NCBI GenBank assembly: GCA_035771175.1
Contig: CM069608.1
Span: 26,294,519-26,358,518 of the forward strand
Direction of reading: 5' to 3'
DNA from: Paratinospora sagittata
Taxonomy: Eukaryota > Streptophyta > Magnoliopsida > Ranunculales > Menispermaceae
Length of the DNA stretch: 64,000 nt
Below, in pieces: positions 23,491 to 34,480 of this stretch; within the stretch, counting starts at the first letter, position 1; each line of letters begins with the position of its first letter. Under the pieces are notes generated by a model. The model ran no database searches. It was not told the DNA's origin and was given only the letters and a program-made list of their open reading frames with translations. The translations under genes and the position numbers were made by a program.

Positions 23491-25083
23491 AATACAATAG
23501 CTGCTAGCTCCAAATCATGCATAGGGTAGTTGTGCTCATGCACCTTAAGCTGTCTAGAGCATATGCAACCACTCGACCCTCCTGCATCAGTACACATCCC
23601 AGACCTAAGAGTGATGCATCTGTATAAATCACCAACTCTTTCCCAGGCTCTGCAAAAATCAACACTGAAGCTGTAGTCAACCTCTGTTTCAACTCACTGA
23701 AAGCTTTCTCACAGGCATCCGACCACGTGAAGGTCACGTTTTTTTGAGTCAACTTAGTCAATGGTGCGACTATCGTGGAAAATTTTTTCATGAACTTCCT
23801 GTAATAGCCAGCCAAACCCAAAAAGCTACGAATCTCAGTCACTATGGTAGGTCTTGGCCAATTAATGATCGCCTCAACCTTAGCAAAATCAACATAAATA
23901 CCCTTTGCACTAACCACATGACCCAAGAATTTCATCTCAGTCATCCAGAAATCACACTTGCTCAGTTTGACATACATCCTATGCTCCAACAATGTCTGCA
24001 ATGTAACTCTGAGATGACGTTCATGATCCTCCCTAGTATTAGAGTAGACTAGAATATCATCAATGAAGACTATAATCAACTGGTCAAGGTACGGTCTGAA
24101 TACTCTCTGCGTCAGATCCATGAACATAGCTGGTGCATTAGTCAACCCGAAGGGCATCACCAAGAACTCGTAATGTCCATACCTCATCCAAAAAGCAGTC
24201 TTCGGAACATCCTCATCTCTAATCCTCAACTGATGGACCCAGACCTCAAGTCAATCTTCGAAAAGAACTTGGCCTCAATCAGTTAGTCAAACATATCATC
24301 AATGTGAGGAAGTAGATACTTATTTTTCACAGTCACCTTATTCAACTGGCGGTAGTCTATGCACAATCGAAAACTCGCGCCCTTCTTCTTCACGAACAAC
24401 ACAGGTGCTCCCCAAGGTGACATACTAGGGGAAATAAATCCCTTGCCCATCAGCTCATCAAGCTGGGCTCTGAGTTCATTCAACTCCTTCGGTGCCATAC
24501 GATATGGTGGGATGGAAATGAGTTTTGTCCCGGGCATCAGCTCAATGATAAAGTCTACCTCTCGCTTAGGTGGTAAACCAGGTAACTCATCAGGAAAAAC
24601 CTCTGGGTACTCGTAGACTACAAGAATGTCTGCCAACTGAACTCCCTGTCCCACATCATCCACTGGCCTCAAACTAGCCATCTTAGCAACCTCATCATCA
24701 ATGGCTAATCTACCCTGGGTAGGTGGTCTCGATGCAGTCCTGCCTCAAAAAACAAAGGCTGGTTGTTCGAGTATCTGAAAGACAACCCTCTTGCCGAAGC
24801 AATCAATGTGAGTGTGATACGCTGCCAGCCAATCCATACCCAAAATGGTATCGAACTCGAGGAATTCTAAGACTTTAAGGTCGACAGACATCTCGTGGCC
24901 CTCGAATCTCACAATGCATCCCACACATACCATGTTAGGGTAAATCCTCTCACCAGCCGCCGTACTCAAGATCAACGACGTACTAGTCCTAACAGTAGAC
25001 AACCTCAATCTATCTACCACACTACCAGAAATAAAAGACAAAGTAGTAGCAACATCAATCAAGACATACATCAAAAAATACAA
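23491..25083 (-). pseudogene. Gypsy G1 protease, reverse transcriptase, start of RNase H
   Basis: From 25083 leftward: aspartic protease with the active-site region altered to LIDVATTLSFIS (usual LFDSGATHSFIS) and the conserved FDTILGMDWL; then [14 protein letters not shown], the RT fingers/palm ([25 protein letters not shown]), a break with a stop near 24283, then [18 protein letters not shown] and the catalytic [11 protein letters not shown]. The RNase H start follows ([18 protein letters not shown]). It ends at about 23491, where copia DNA begins, so most of RNase H is missing. RT and RNase H would copy the RNA genome into DNA. The RT catalytic pair survives, but stops between 24229 and 24283 and near 24730 kill the frame. 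Confidence 0.9.
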
Positions 25084-26316
25084 ATGCTAATAGTACATTC
25101 GATCAATTGCTTGCTAGCCTCTAGATCTGCCTGTGTAACAGCTCGGGCCTGGTCCCTGGTAGCAACTGGCGTAGGACTGAACTGTGTAGCAAATGCTCTT
25201 CGTGGACACTCATTCCTCTTGTGCCTGGGAACACTGTACTAGAAACATACAATCGGCCTCGGTGCCCTAGGCGCTGATGATACAACCTGCTACTCTACTC
25301 TGGCTGTCTGCTGTCCACTGTGCCTAGCCATACTCTGCTGTTATTGGGACCTGCTTGACATCTGCACACTCTGGCTTTGAACTGGTGGTGCAACTGACAC
25401 TGGAGCGGAGGCTACTGATACCTCATACTCGCTGCCACCAAACCTTGACTTCTTATGTTTCTTGCTCTTCTTAGCATAAAACTGACCCCTGCTGGCTGTG
25501 TTTGTCCTGAAGGGACTATAGGTGCCTGTACAATGATTGACGTTCTCATCCGGGAATGAGCCTCTGCAGTCTCAAAGTTAGTGACCTGTAACATCGCCTG
25601 GGCGTAAGTCTGAACGCCAGCAAGTGCTAAACCCTGATGGATACGGTCACGAAACCGATCTCGTATCCTCTGCATGCGAAGGTAGTCAGTCGACACCATC
25701 TCCGGAGCGAAGAGTGCCAAGCGGTTAAACTCTTGCTCGTACTCCCTTACTGACCGACTGCCTTGGGTCAGGTGCATGAACTCGATCCTCCTCTAATCTC
25801 GAGTTGAACTCCTCGTAGAAAAGTCCTTTAAACCTAGTCCAGTCTCATCCACCAATCATCAGCCCTGTCAACAAGTTTGAACCTGGCCAACCTCACTTTA
25901 TCAGCCTCAGAAGCCTGCATGTCGCTGAAGATAGTCTCCATCCGCCTGAGCCACCTCTCAGCTGTCTCAATGCAAAAGCCTCCAATAAACTCTGTCGGGC
26001 CTCTGATCCGGAAGGCCTTCATGACCCTCTCATAACGCTTTAACTTAGTCTTCTGCTCGGGAATACCCACAACCTCAACCATTACCTCAGCCTGGACATC
26101 AGCATGAACCTCAGCTGGTCTATCCTCATCCCCAACAACCATGCCAACACTACTATGCTCCCCCTTAATTGGAACACCTGGCTGCGGCTGCCTGTTACTC
26201 TGCACCTGGGTAAGCAGTGTGAGAATCTGAGTTTTCTACTGCTGTATCTGGGTCTGAGCAGCCTGTTGAGCATCTAGTAAGGCCTCAATTTGCCTAAACA
26301 ACTTGTCTGGGTCCAT
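25084..26316 (-). pseudogene. Gypsy G1 gag
   Basis: The likely start is ATG at 26316 (MDPDKLFRQIEALLDAQQA) on the minus strand. After a glutamine-rich start with an early stop, the retrotransposon gag domain reads FRIRGPTEFIGGF... AERWLRRMETIF, ARFKLVDRADDWW, then, after a stop near 25834, SVREYEQEFNRLALFAP. The C-terminal part, where a zinc knuckle is expected (about 25200-25400), is rich in stops. Only a CFxC-like remnant seems possible near 25240. Gag would form the virus-like particle that encloses the RNA. The protein is broken by at least three stops or shifts. Confidence 0.85.
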
Positions 26317-26498
26317 GGTTGGTTCTGAATTTCCTCTCTTGTAAATATGAAATTCACAAATAAGGAAAAGTCCATCAGAAACACAATCCATGAGAGTTGT
26401 TATCCCTAAGATAACTACCCATAATCATACCTATAAAAGAAATCACAATATCTTATAAGTCTTTTATTCTTTTAAGGATTTTAAACTTAAAACACTAT

Positions 26499-26509
26499 CT
26501 CTGATACCA
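26499..26509 (-). promoter_or_regulatory. Primer-binding site of gypsy G1
   Basis: On the minus strand TGGTATCAGAG follows the 5' LTR edge (26514) by four bases. It matches 11 bases of the plant tRNA-iMet 3' end, and the next base deviates. Confidence 0.85.
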
Positions 26510-26513
26510 AAGT

Positions 26514-29110
26514 TGTCACAACCCACGAGCTGTGACGTCAGGACCGGCACAGAACCCCATGTATATGCTCCTTCGACATACACAATATCCCGATAAGCAT
26601 TCTAGAACACACTATAATCCCAAATACACAACAATAAACACATGGACATAAAATATGATCATAAAAAAAAACATACCAAAATGACAACCAAATTTTTTTT
26701 TATATTTTATTTTTTTTCCAAGTCCATAGTGTTTAAAAGCACAAAATATACTTAACCATAAGTACAAACCCATCTAAATGTTAAGTACAAGTATTAGGTG
26801 TTACGTAGTATAATTTATCAAAATAAATGCGAAAAAGTACTAACACCTACGTCAACAAAAGTACGGGGACGCTTCGCAACTAAACTTTTCTCTTCTCCTT
26901 CCTATCAGGTCCTGAAACGATAAGGATGAGGGTGAGTTACAACAAGCTCAGTGAATGTTCTATACAAGTGACAACATATATATGTATTTAATTAAAACAT
27001 TGAAAGAACATTAAAACCATTTAAATAATCATGAGAGTAAGCAAGATTACATACATGCCAATTTAATGTATCATGTCATAAAAAAGACAATGCATACCAT
27101 TTATAAACATGCATATGCAACCTAAACACCTCCTAAGTAAGAATCAGTACAAGGGCCATGTGTGCGCGAAACCCATGCCTGACCGATTTCTTACCCGTAT
27201 CTATTAGGATTCCTAAGATTGCATGAACTATAGGATTCGCCCACCAAGGCAAGTACCATGTTTAGGCGAATCTTAACATACACAACCCATAGAAAACTTC
27301 TGCAAGGTCCACAATTGAGGATTCTCGGTCGGCCTAATGGGATTCCATAAAAAATCCCAAGCTTAGGGAGTGCACATAACTCAACTGCTTTCCCAACTGA
27401 CTATGCTCAAATACAGTTCATGAATTCAATAAATTATGCATACTACATTATACAAGCATTTAAAACATTTTATACTACAATGCCACATATAGAATTCACA
27501 AGTAAACGAAACACTCACACTTGATTGACTAGACCTAGCCAATCCAATTCCAATCCAAGAAGCACTTGAAAGCCACAAAATCACCCCAAGTACTTCAATC
27601 CCCAATTGGCCTATTCGGTTTACTTAGATCCACCACAACCCCTACATGAAACATGGTCCATACAATACTAAAATCAGTCAAAAGTATGCTCAACAACCAT
27701 GTTTAAACCCAATTTCATAGCCAATTAAGATCTTAAATTGGTTATACACATGAGCCAAATCCCATATTGTTCGATTCAACCAATTAATATCAATTTAACC
27801 CATAATTAACCCAATTGAATGTAATAGGTTGATCCCATGATCCAATCACCAATATACATGACATTCAATCATAAATAGCGTTAATTAGACTATTTATCAA
27901 GTCAGATTCATTAATTGACCAAGTCTAAGTCAAAATCTCCAAATCACATGAAAATCCCTAATTTGGGGAAAAATCTCTAAAATAGGCATAGAATCAAATT
28001 GAACTAGGTCATTCAATTCCAACACATGTCCAACCATTCTAAACCCATAATTTCATTCAATTTGGGTCCAATTAGACAATTTCAAAGTCAATTTAATCAA
28101 TTGACTTGGTTTAGGTCAAAAGCCCCAATTTGTGTAAATGCCCAAATTACATGGCAATTTCCCAAATTACATGGCCTGGACCAAAATTACACTACAATAG
28201 AGTATCCACTAATCAAAATAAGTAATTTAGAGTGTCATACATCCACAATTACCCATGCATTAATCATAAATCACATGCAATTAAGCTTGCAAACACACAT
28301 GAAAGAGATAGAAGGAAGAAAATGAGAAAGAAATTAATACCTGTGAGGGATTTTGGGCAAGAATCACCCAAACCCTAGCCTTTTCTCTCTCATTTCTCTT
28401 CTCCCCTTCTTTTCCTCTCCTCCAAGATCCTTTCCCTCTCTTCAATGTGAAAAAATGAGCAAGTGAGCTAAAAAAAATGAGTTGATTGCTTTTATAGAAA
28501 AATTTTGGGCCCACATGAAAAAATACACTTAAATAAAAAGGAATAGTTTTTTCCGCTGCGATTACTTTCACTTAGATAATTAATTTCTTGGAAACGACTC
28601 ACCAATTAACATCTTAACCGTCAAAAGTTTTATGAGTCAGTTACCAACATTCTGGTAAAATGTCAGCTCAATCCAACGGTGTAATTATAAGAAGAAACTG
28701 TTTGATCAAAACTGCGAAACAAAATTCGCAAATCCGTGAAATTGTGTTTGGAGTCTTATAACTCATAGTAGATAACTCCGATCAAGATCTTTGGCGTTCA
28801 TAATGAAGATCTATCAGATAAGAATAAGCCGACAAAATTTTAGCTCAATCGGACCGTGGATCTAGGAGATCAAATCATTGCTGTAATCTGTGACAAAACT
28901 TTCTTCCTTCATGGAACGAGCTCCACTGTTCCAAAACACCATTTTCGACATGTTTCGACATCATTCCGAAACTTTACACACACATTAAACAACTTAAAAG
29001 CTTACAAAGACACTCGAACCAATACGTGTCGAGCATCAAATACGTATACGCATACGTATACGGGTACTCTACGGGTCAAAATGACTTTATCCTAAGGTAC
29101 GGGCGTTACA
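26514..29110 (-). repeat. 5' LTR of gypsy element G1
   Basis: 2,597 bp, plus-strand edges TGTCACAACC and GGGCGTTACA. It is alignable with 17127-19880 over its length, apart from a segment of about 215 bp missing here after 'catgcaatt' at 28276. A TATA box on minus (CTATAAAAG) lies near 28490-28499. An alternating ACGTATACG tract lies at 29039-29062, just inside the element start. The open frames at 28026-28325 and 28281-28571 recur in the other LTRs and are noncoding. Confidence 0.9.
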
Positions 29111-31093
29111 AAACATGTTGTCAAGATTCATTTGAAGACCATGATCACTTGAAGAATATATATCGTTATATGATTAGAGTGTGTTTAGGTTGTAGACCAT
29201 CTATTATCATATGATTTAGCAATATGCATGTTTTAGTCGAGTTGATTTTTGATCATTTACATTGAATTTTTTATGTTTGATTTGATTCGAAAATACCAAA
29301 ACTTTAATCGCATTTATCAAGGTTTAAATGGAAAATCAAAACTATTTTTAAGTGTCCATTAGGACGCTAATGTCTCAACAACGCCTTCTTGGTCTTGGTA
29401 AGTCAAAACGCTGGTGAAACATTAGGAAGCTGATAGAGTTTATGGTTGAATAAGTACTTAATCTGTTAAGACGCTTACCTCATTAAGTCAACCAGTGAAC
29501 TTGTCAGGACGCTAAATCAACATCCGCTCGTTGACTATTTCGTGAGCTTTTAATGATTTAATTTTTAAGGACACTAATAGTTATAAGTTGGAAAAGGTTT
29601 AGGACACTACTTGAACATGAGTGCCCTCACTTAAGAACCAACTTAGTAACTCTCAGGATGCTGATTGTTTTTCAGCGTACTTATCATTTTTATAAGTTAA
29701 AACATCAGGACAATCATCACCTAGCAACGCCCTTATGCTTTTTAGTTGTTTTAAAAATTTCAGGACGCTTACGTCGTCGTCAGTAGCTCCCTTATTGTTC
29801 TTGTGTTTTAAAAATCAGGACGCTTACACTTTTGTAGCGCCCTCGTGACTTTAAGTATGCTAAAACAAAGCAGAACACTAACTGTTATTTAGCGCCCTCG
29901 TAGCTGTTAGTCATTTTCAATCGTTAAGTAAGTTAGGATACTTACAATCAAGTAGCGCCCTCACTTCACAGTTTAGAAGGACGCTTATGGTCCATGAGCG
30001 CCCTCAAGGAACAAAACGACAAAGCTGTCATTATGCGTCAGGACGCTAATTAACGAATTATGACGCTAATCCAACACTATCACAAAGTTGACACCTGCAC
30101 TTTTTAGAAGAAACTTTTCAAAACTTAGCAAAACTTTTCAGAACCTTTTGAATCTTTTTAGAACGTTCTAATACTTTATCAGAACATTCCTTTTTCATGA
30201 AAGATCAAAAGATTCAGGTGTTGTCGCCGTAAATTACACAAAACTGAATCGATCTGTTTCAGGAAAGAATGTATTCATTGTTTATGAAATGACTTTGTGC
30301 GCCAAAATTACCAAGTCCATTGCGCCACTATTATTTATGTATATACATGCTACCTTAGAGCAGATCAAACATCGATCTATCAAATACGAAAATTGAAAAC
30401 CATTCAAAACGTTTAAGAGTTTTCACTTGCAAAAACTTTTGGAAGTTAGTCTTCTATTCATTGCTTTAAACTCACGATCATTTTGAAATACATTAAGTTT
30501 TCTGGATTAGTTGATCTTCATCTATATCTTTTCAAAAATCTATTGAAGAAAATAAAAGCTATTTAAACCAGTTTTCAGCTGAACTTCATCATACATATTT
30601 TGCTGGATCTGTGGTAACAAAAGGTTTAATCAAAAGATTTGTAAGTATCACTTTGATTCTAAGTAAAAAGAGTCATATCTCATCTTGTACTTTGATATTA
30701 GTGACTGGTTTGTCACTGGGTTAGAGCTAGTGTTACTCAAACTTGTAATGGTCATTCTCACACTCGAAAGTTGAGAAAAGGTTCTTCTCACACCTAGAAA
30801 GCATAATGATTATTCTCACACTAGTAAGTTGAGAAAATGTACTGGTTTGATCTTCACCTATAAGAAGATCCTTAGTGGAGTTTGGACAAATCTTAACTGA
30901 GGAGGTTAGGTAGTAGATGTAGACGAGGCCGAACCACTCTAAATCCTATTTGTACCGTCTCTTTTACTGTCATTGTGTTTATATGTTATACTCTACTTAA
31001 TCTACTTAAACCTTTTTTAAACAATTTAAGAGAAATGTTAAAATCTGTTAAGTGTCTTATTCACCCCCCTTCTCGGACACATCTGAGCTAACA
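29111..31093 (+). repeat. SIRE-like LTR A, right part (continues from 17126)
   Basis: 1,983 bp, completing the LTR begun at 16968 to about 2.14 kb. It contains the hairpin-unit array (29360-30067), a TATA-like run near 30337, the repeated 'ctcacacNcgNaagttgag' units at 30752-30840, and the ending CACCCCCCTTCTCGGAC...CTAACA. A primer site follows. Confidence 0.85.
29360..30067 (+). repeat. U3 tandem array of hairpin units, second copy
   Basis: Repeated 'aggacgct ... agcgccctc' units as at 21788-22322, more diverged, with at least eight recognisable motifs. The array ends just before the conserved 'aacaaaacgacaaa' block found in both LTR A copies. Confidence 0.75.
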
Positions 31094-31095
31094 AT

Positions 31096-31107
31096 TGGTA
31101 TCAGAAC
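31096..31107 (+). promoter_or_regulatory. Primer-binding site, one mismatch
   Basis: TGGTATCAGAAC, 2 bp after the LTR end. It differs from the canonical TGGTATCAGAGC by one G-to-A change. Confidence 0.85.
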
Positions 31108-31146
31108 AGGTTAACCGTCAAAATATCTAACAATTTTTGATTAAGT

Positions 31147-31930
31147 ATGGCAGGACAAAACGCAAGAAGTGCTTATCTTTCAGATGAAGGAAACTCCACC
31201 AGCCGACCACCATTGTTCAAGGGAGATAGCTACTCACATTGGAAAACCAAAATTAGATTCTATCTTAAAGCCCAAGACTTAGAAATGTGGGATGTTGTGA
31301 CAAACGGATGTCTAACACCTACAAAGACTATAGATGGTATTAATGTCCCTAAGGAGTTAAACGAATGGTGTCCCAAGGAAAAGAAGAGAGAAATGTTAAA
31401 TAACCAAGCTGTAAACATTATGTTTTGTAGTTTATCTGTTAAAGAGTTCAATAGGGTTAGCATGTGAAACCGCTAAGGAAATTTGGGATAAGTTAGAGGT
31501 CACCCACGAAAGAACTTTGCAAGTTAAAAAGGCAAAGCTCCAAATGCTTGTTGAAAAATATGAGACTTATAGGATTAAGGAAACTAATTCTACAGCTGAG
31601 GCTATTGCTCAGTTTACAACAAACATTAATGAGATGAAGAACCTAGGAAGAAGTTATGACCAAGAAGAAACTGTTAGAAAGGTTCTAAGGGGTCTACCTA
31701 GAGCTTGGGATCCCAAAGCCACGACCATTGAAGAAGCCAAAAATTTGGCTGAATATACCTTTGATGAACTGTGTGGTTCATTAATCGTTCATGAAATGAA
31801 GATAAAAAATAAGATGTGCCCAATCAAGGTTGAGGAAAAAGAAAAAAAATCAATGTCCCTTATTGTTGAAACTGATTCTGAAGATGATTCAGACTCCGAA
31901 GATGACATGGCTATGTTATCATGTCATCTA
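31147..31930 (+). pseudogene. SIRE-like copia gag (UBN2 type)
   Basis: ATG 31147 opens MAGQNARSAYLSDEGNST, then SRPPLFKGDSYSHWKTKIRF, the typical N-terminus of copia Gag with a retrotransposon gag (UBN2) domain. A frameshift at about 31463 separates it from the second block (31517 on: LQMLVEKYETYRIKETNST, RKVLRGLPRAWDPKATTIEE, TFDELCGSLIVHEMK). An acidic tail (SEDDSDSEDDMAMLS) follows, and at about 31930 the frame runs into a misplaced LTR fragment. The zinc knuckle and all of pol are missing. Gag would form the particle shell. Apart from the single shift, about 255 codons are well preserved. Confidence 0.9.
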
Positions 31931-31937
31931 AAAAATT

Positions 31938-32356
31938 TATATCTCATCTTGTACTTTAATATTAGTGACTGGTTTGTCACTTGGTTAGAGCAAGTGTTGC
32001 TCAAAGTTGTAACGGTCATTCTCACACCCGAAAGTTGAGAAAAGGTTCTTCTCACACCCGTAAGTTGAGAAAGCATAAAGGTTCTTCTCACAGCCGTAAG
32101 CTGAGAAAGTGTACTGGTTTGGTCTTCACCCGTAAGAAGATCCTTAGTGGAGTTTGGACAAATCCTAACTGAGGAGGTTAGGTAGTGGATGTAGGCAAGG
32201 CCGAACCACTCTAAATCTTGTTTGTACTGTCTCTTTTATGATCATTGTGTTTATATGCTATACTCTACTTAATCTGCTTAAACCTTTTTTAAACGATTTA
32301 AGAGAAAGATTAAAATATGCTAAGTGTCCTATTCACCTCCCTCTCGGACACATCTG
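31938..32356 (+). repeat. LTR A 3' fragment inside the copia remnant
   Basis: Starts 'tatatctcatcttgtac' and follows the LTR A sequence from 30676 on, including three 'ctcacacccgNaagttgag' units (32015-32110), the 'aactgaggaggttag' block and 'ctctcggacacatctg'. It stops about nine bases short of the LTR end, with no primer site after it, so both edges are deletion junctions. Confidence 0.85.
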
Positions 32357-32806
32357 GACCACCAAAAACTTCTTTAGGAATTACAGGCGTAAGGATAGAA
32401 CACCTAAGGATCGCTAATCCCTCCTACCTTTTTGATGTTTTCCAAAAGGGGAGAAGAAAAAGTAAAGAAGAAGTAAAGGCTATGTCAAATTCTGAGGGAA
32501 AAAAGAAGAAAATTTTCACTTTGTTGAATCTATTTTTGTGTCTTTTCACTTGTGTGTTGATCTGAAATGATTTTGTATTGAATTGTAAGTGCAATTATCT
32601 TTTGAAGAGGTATAATATGCTGAAAACTAAATTTTGATATGATTTTTGATGTGACATGACTTGTACTTATTTCTCAAGCAATGAATAAATTGATATTTTG
32701 CTATTGATGAGCTAAATTGACAATCTTTACTTCATAGCATACATTTGTTTAAGTAAATGTGCGAAAAGGTTAAGTGAGTGCTTGAAATCATCAAAAAAGT
32801 GGATAT
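32357..32806 (+). other. 3' internal end of a SIRE-like element with polypurine tract
   Basis: After the LTR fragment a short open stretch ends in FDVFQKG, and its DNA (CCAAAAGGGGAGAAGAAAAAG, about 32445) is a polypurine-tract candidate. It is followed by AT-rich noncoding DNA up to the LTR at 32807. This matches the end of SIRE-like elements, where the reading frame stops a few hundred bases before the 3' LTR. The frame at 32317-32565 covers both sides of a deletion junction and is not a gene. Confidence 0.5.
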
Positions 32807-34480
32807 TGTTATTTCAATGAACCCCATGATGTATATTTTGATGATTACAAACTACTCTATATGTTGATCTAATCAATTTGTTGAGTGTTTCAGTCACAAC
32901 TCAAAATATTTTAAATAGACTCTTTCAACTTCAAGAACATTGAAGAAGAATCTCAAGCTATGACCAATCGAGACTCAAGCCGCAAATATCATGTTTAGAA
33001 GTCTCTTAGATTGATTTAGGATTGTAAAATCTTTACTCAATAACTTTCAGTTCAATGACCAAATGCTTTCAAAATGAATTTTTAACTCACAAAGCTTAAT
33101 TTCAACCATCGAATTTCAATTTGATTTTAATCAAGTTTCAAAATGCTCAATCTGATTCAAAAGTGTTTTTGAGTGATCTTTAATTTGATCCAAAATGAGT
33201 TTGATCCAATCTGATTTCAAAAGTCAAAAGAGTTTCAAATTCTCAGTTTCGAGCAGGACGCTCATGAGTCTTCAGGACGCTCAAGCAGTGGCCAACTCAC
33301 TTAAAATCCATCAAGCCAACACTGCAGGACGCTCCTACGACTACAGGAGGCTCAAAATTTCAGGGAAATTTCTGAGCAAGTCTAGCAGGAAGCTTATGGT
33401 GCAATATGGTCATCCCAAAATGTCCGAAAATTTTCATATCTCGAGATGAAAAATTATAGGACGCTCATATTGCTTTAGGACGTTCATAAGTGTTTCTCCT
33501 CAAATCGACCAAACTGCAATAACGTTCTCAAGTCTATTAGGACGCTATTAATCTCTATGACAGAAATCTGACACTGTTATCTGTATTTCTGAAAAGCTAG
33601 TTTTTGACCCTTATTCCTATTTCGTGTAAACTCTGTTTGATCAGATATCCTCAACGTCTCTGTTCATACCATTTCCATGAAAAAACGAGCTGTTTTGACT
33701 TGAAATTCAAACTTATTTTACAATGGTCTCAAAGTATTCAAACTTGAACATTGTCGCTTTCCTGGTTTATATATATTCATCTTTAGCATGAGAAAGATAG
33801 ATTTTTGAAAAAGTGATCTTGCACTATTTGAAAGTTAGTCGATTTTAAAAGTTTCTTCTTTGTGTTTTTCAAAACATTTTCTTTTTGGATTAAACGAGCT
33901 TATCTTATATTCTTTTGAGAATCCAAAGGTAGAAAAAGTTTTTCACTTTACTCATTTCAGTTGTTCTTCAAAACAATTTCATTTTGCTGAAGTGATACTG
34001 AGTAAAGGGTCAAAGATTATTCTGTAAAAGTGGATTGTATTAGATTACAAGTTGTAATCTGTAGCAGCTTGTTAAGTTGCTCACTTATCCTTAGAGTAAG
34101 GATTGTTTAGGTAGACTCACACCCGTAAGCTGAGTGTTTAGGTTTACTCATAACCGTAAGTTGAGTAGGATAGATAGACTCATACCTGTGAAATTGAGTA
34201 CTATAAAGGTTGTCTCACACTTGTGAAGTTGAGAAATTGTAATAGGTTTGATCCACACCTGTGAAGAGTGATTAGTTGTGGAAGTTAGAGAAACCTAACT
34301 AAGGAGGTTAGGTAGTAGACGTAGGCATATAACTGAACCACTATAAATCCATTGGGTTTATTGATTATCTTTTGTTGCACTTTAATCTTTTGTCATTGTT
34401 ATCTTCGAAAGTTTAAAAAGCCTTAACCTGCTAAACTTGTCCAATTCACTCCTCCTCTTGGACACATTTATGGGCCAACA
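32807..34480 (+). repeat. SIRE-like copia LTR B
   Basis: 1,674 bp, from TGTTATTTCAATGAACCCC to TTATGGGCCAACA. U3 has several 'aggacgctca' motifs (33256-33545), a TATA run TTTATATATATTC near 33765, U5 repeats 'gactcacacccgtaagctgagt' (34115-34235) and the shared ending 'tccaattcactcctcctcttggac'. No primer site follows, so it is a 3' or solo LTR. The same subfamily lies reversed at 56397-58119. Confidence 0.85.

Larger units (their letters stand above)
17127..29110 (-). mobile_element. Ty3/gypsy element G1 (chromovirus-like), nonfunctional, nested
   Basis: A full-structure element on the minus strand: 5' LTR 26514-29110, primer-binding site 26499-26509, gag to about 25412, protease, RT, integrase and a degenerate C-terminal module down to about 19930, polypurine AGGGAGAAT (19881-19889 reversed) and 3' LTR 17127-19880. 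It split a subfamily-A SIRE-like LTR. The target duplication appears as gaacg (17122-17126) and aaaca (29111-29115), which differ by two G-to-A transitions. A copia fragment (21419-23490) replaced much of its RNase H and the following linker. All coding parts have stops, and integrase catalytic residues are changed, so it is dead. Confidence 0.9.

Noticed and set aside
28026..28571. 96-99 codon open frames as genes
   Set aside because: They lie in G1 LTRs. The minus frame recurs at 19060-19350 with changes typical of noncoding DNA.
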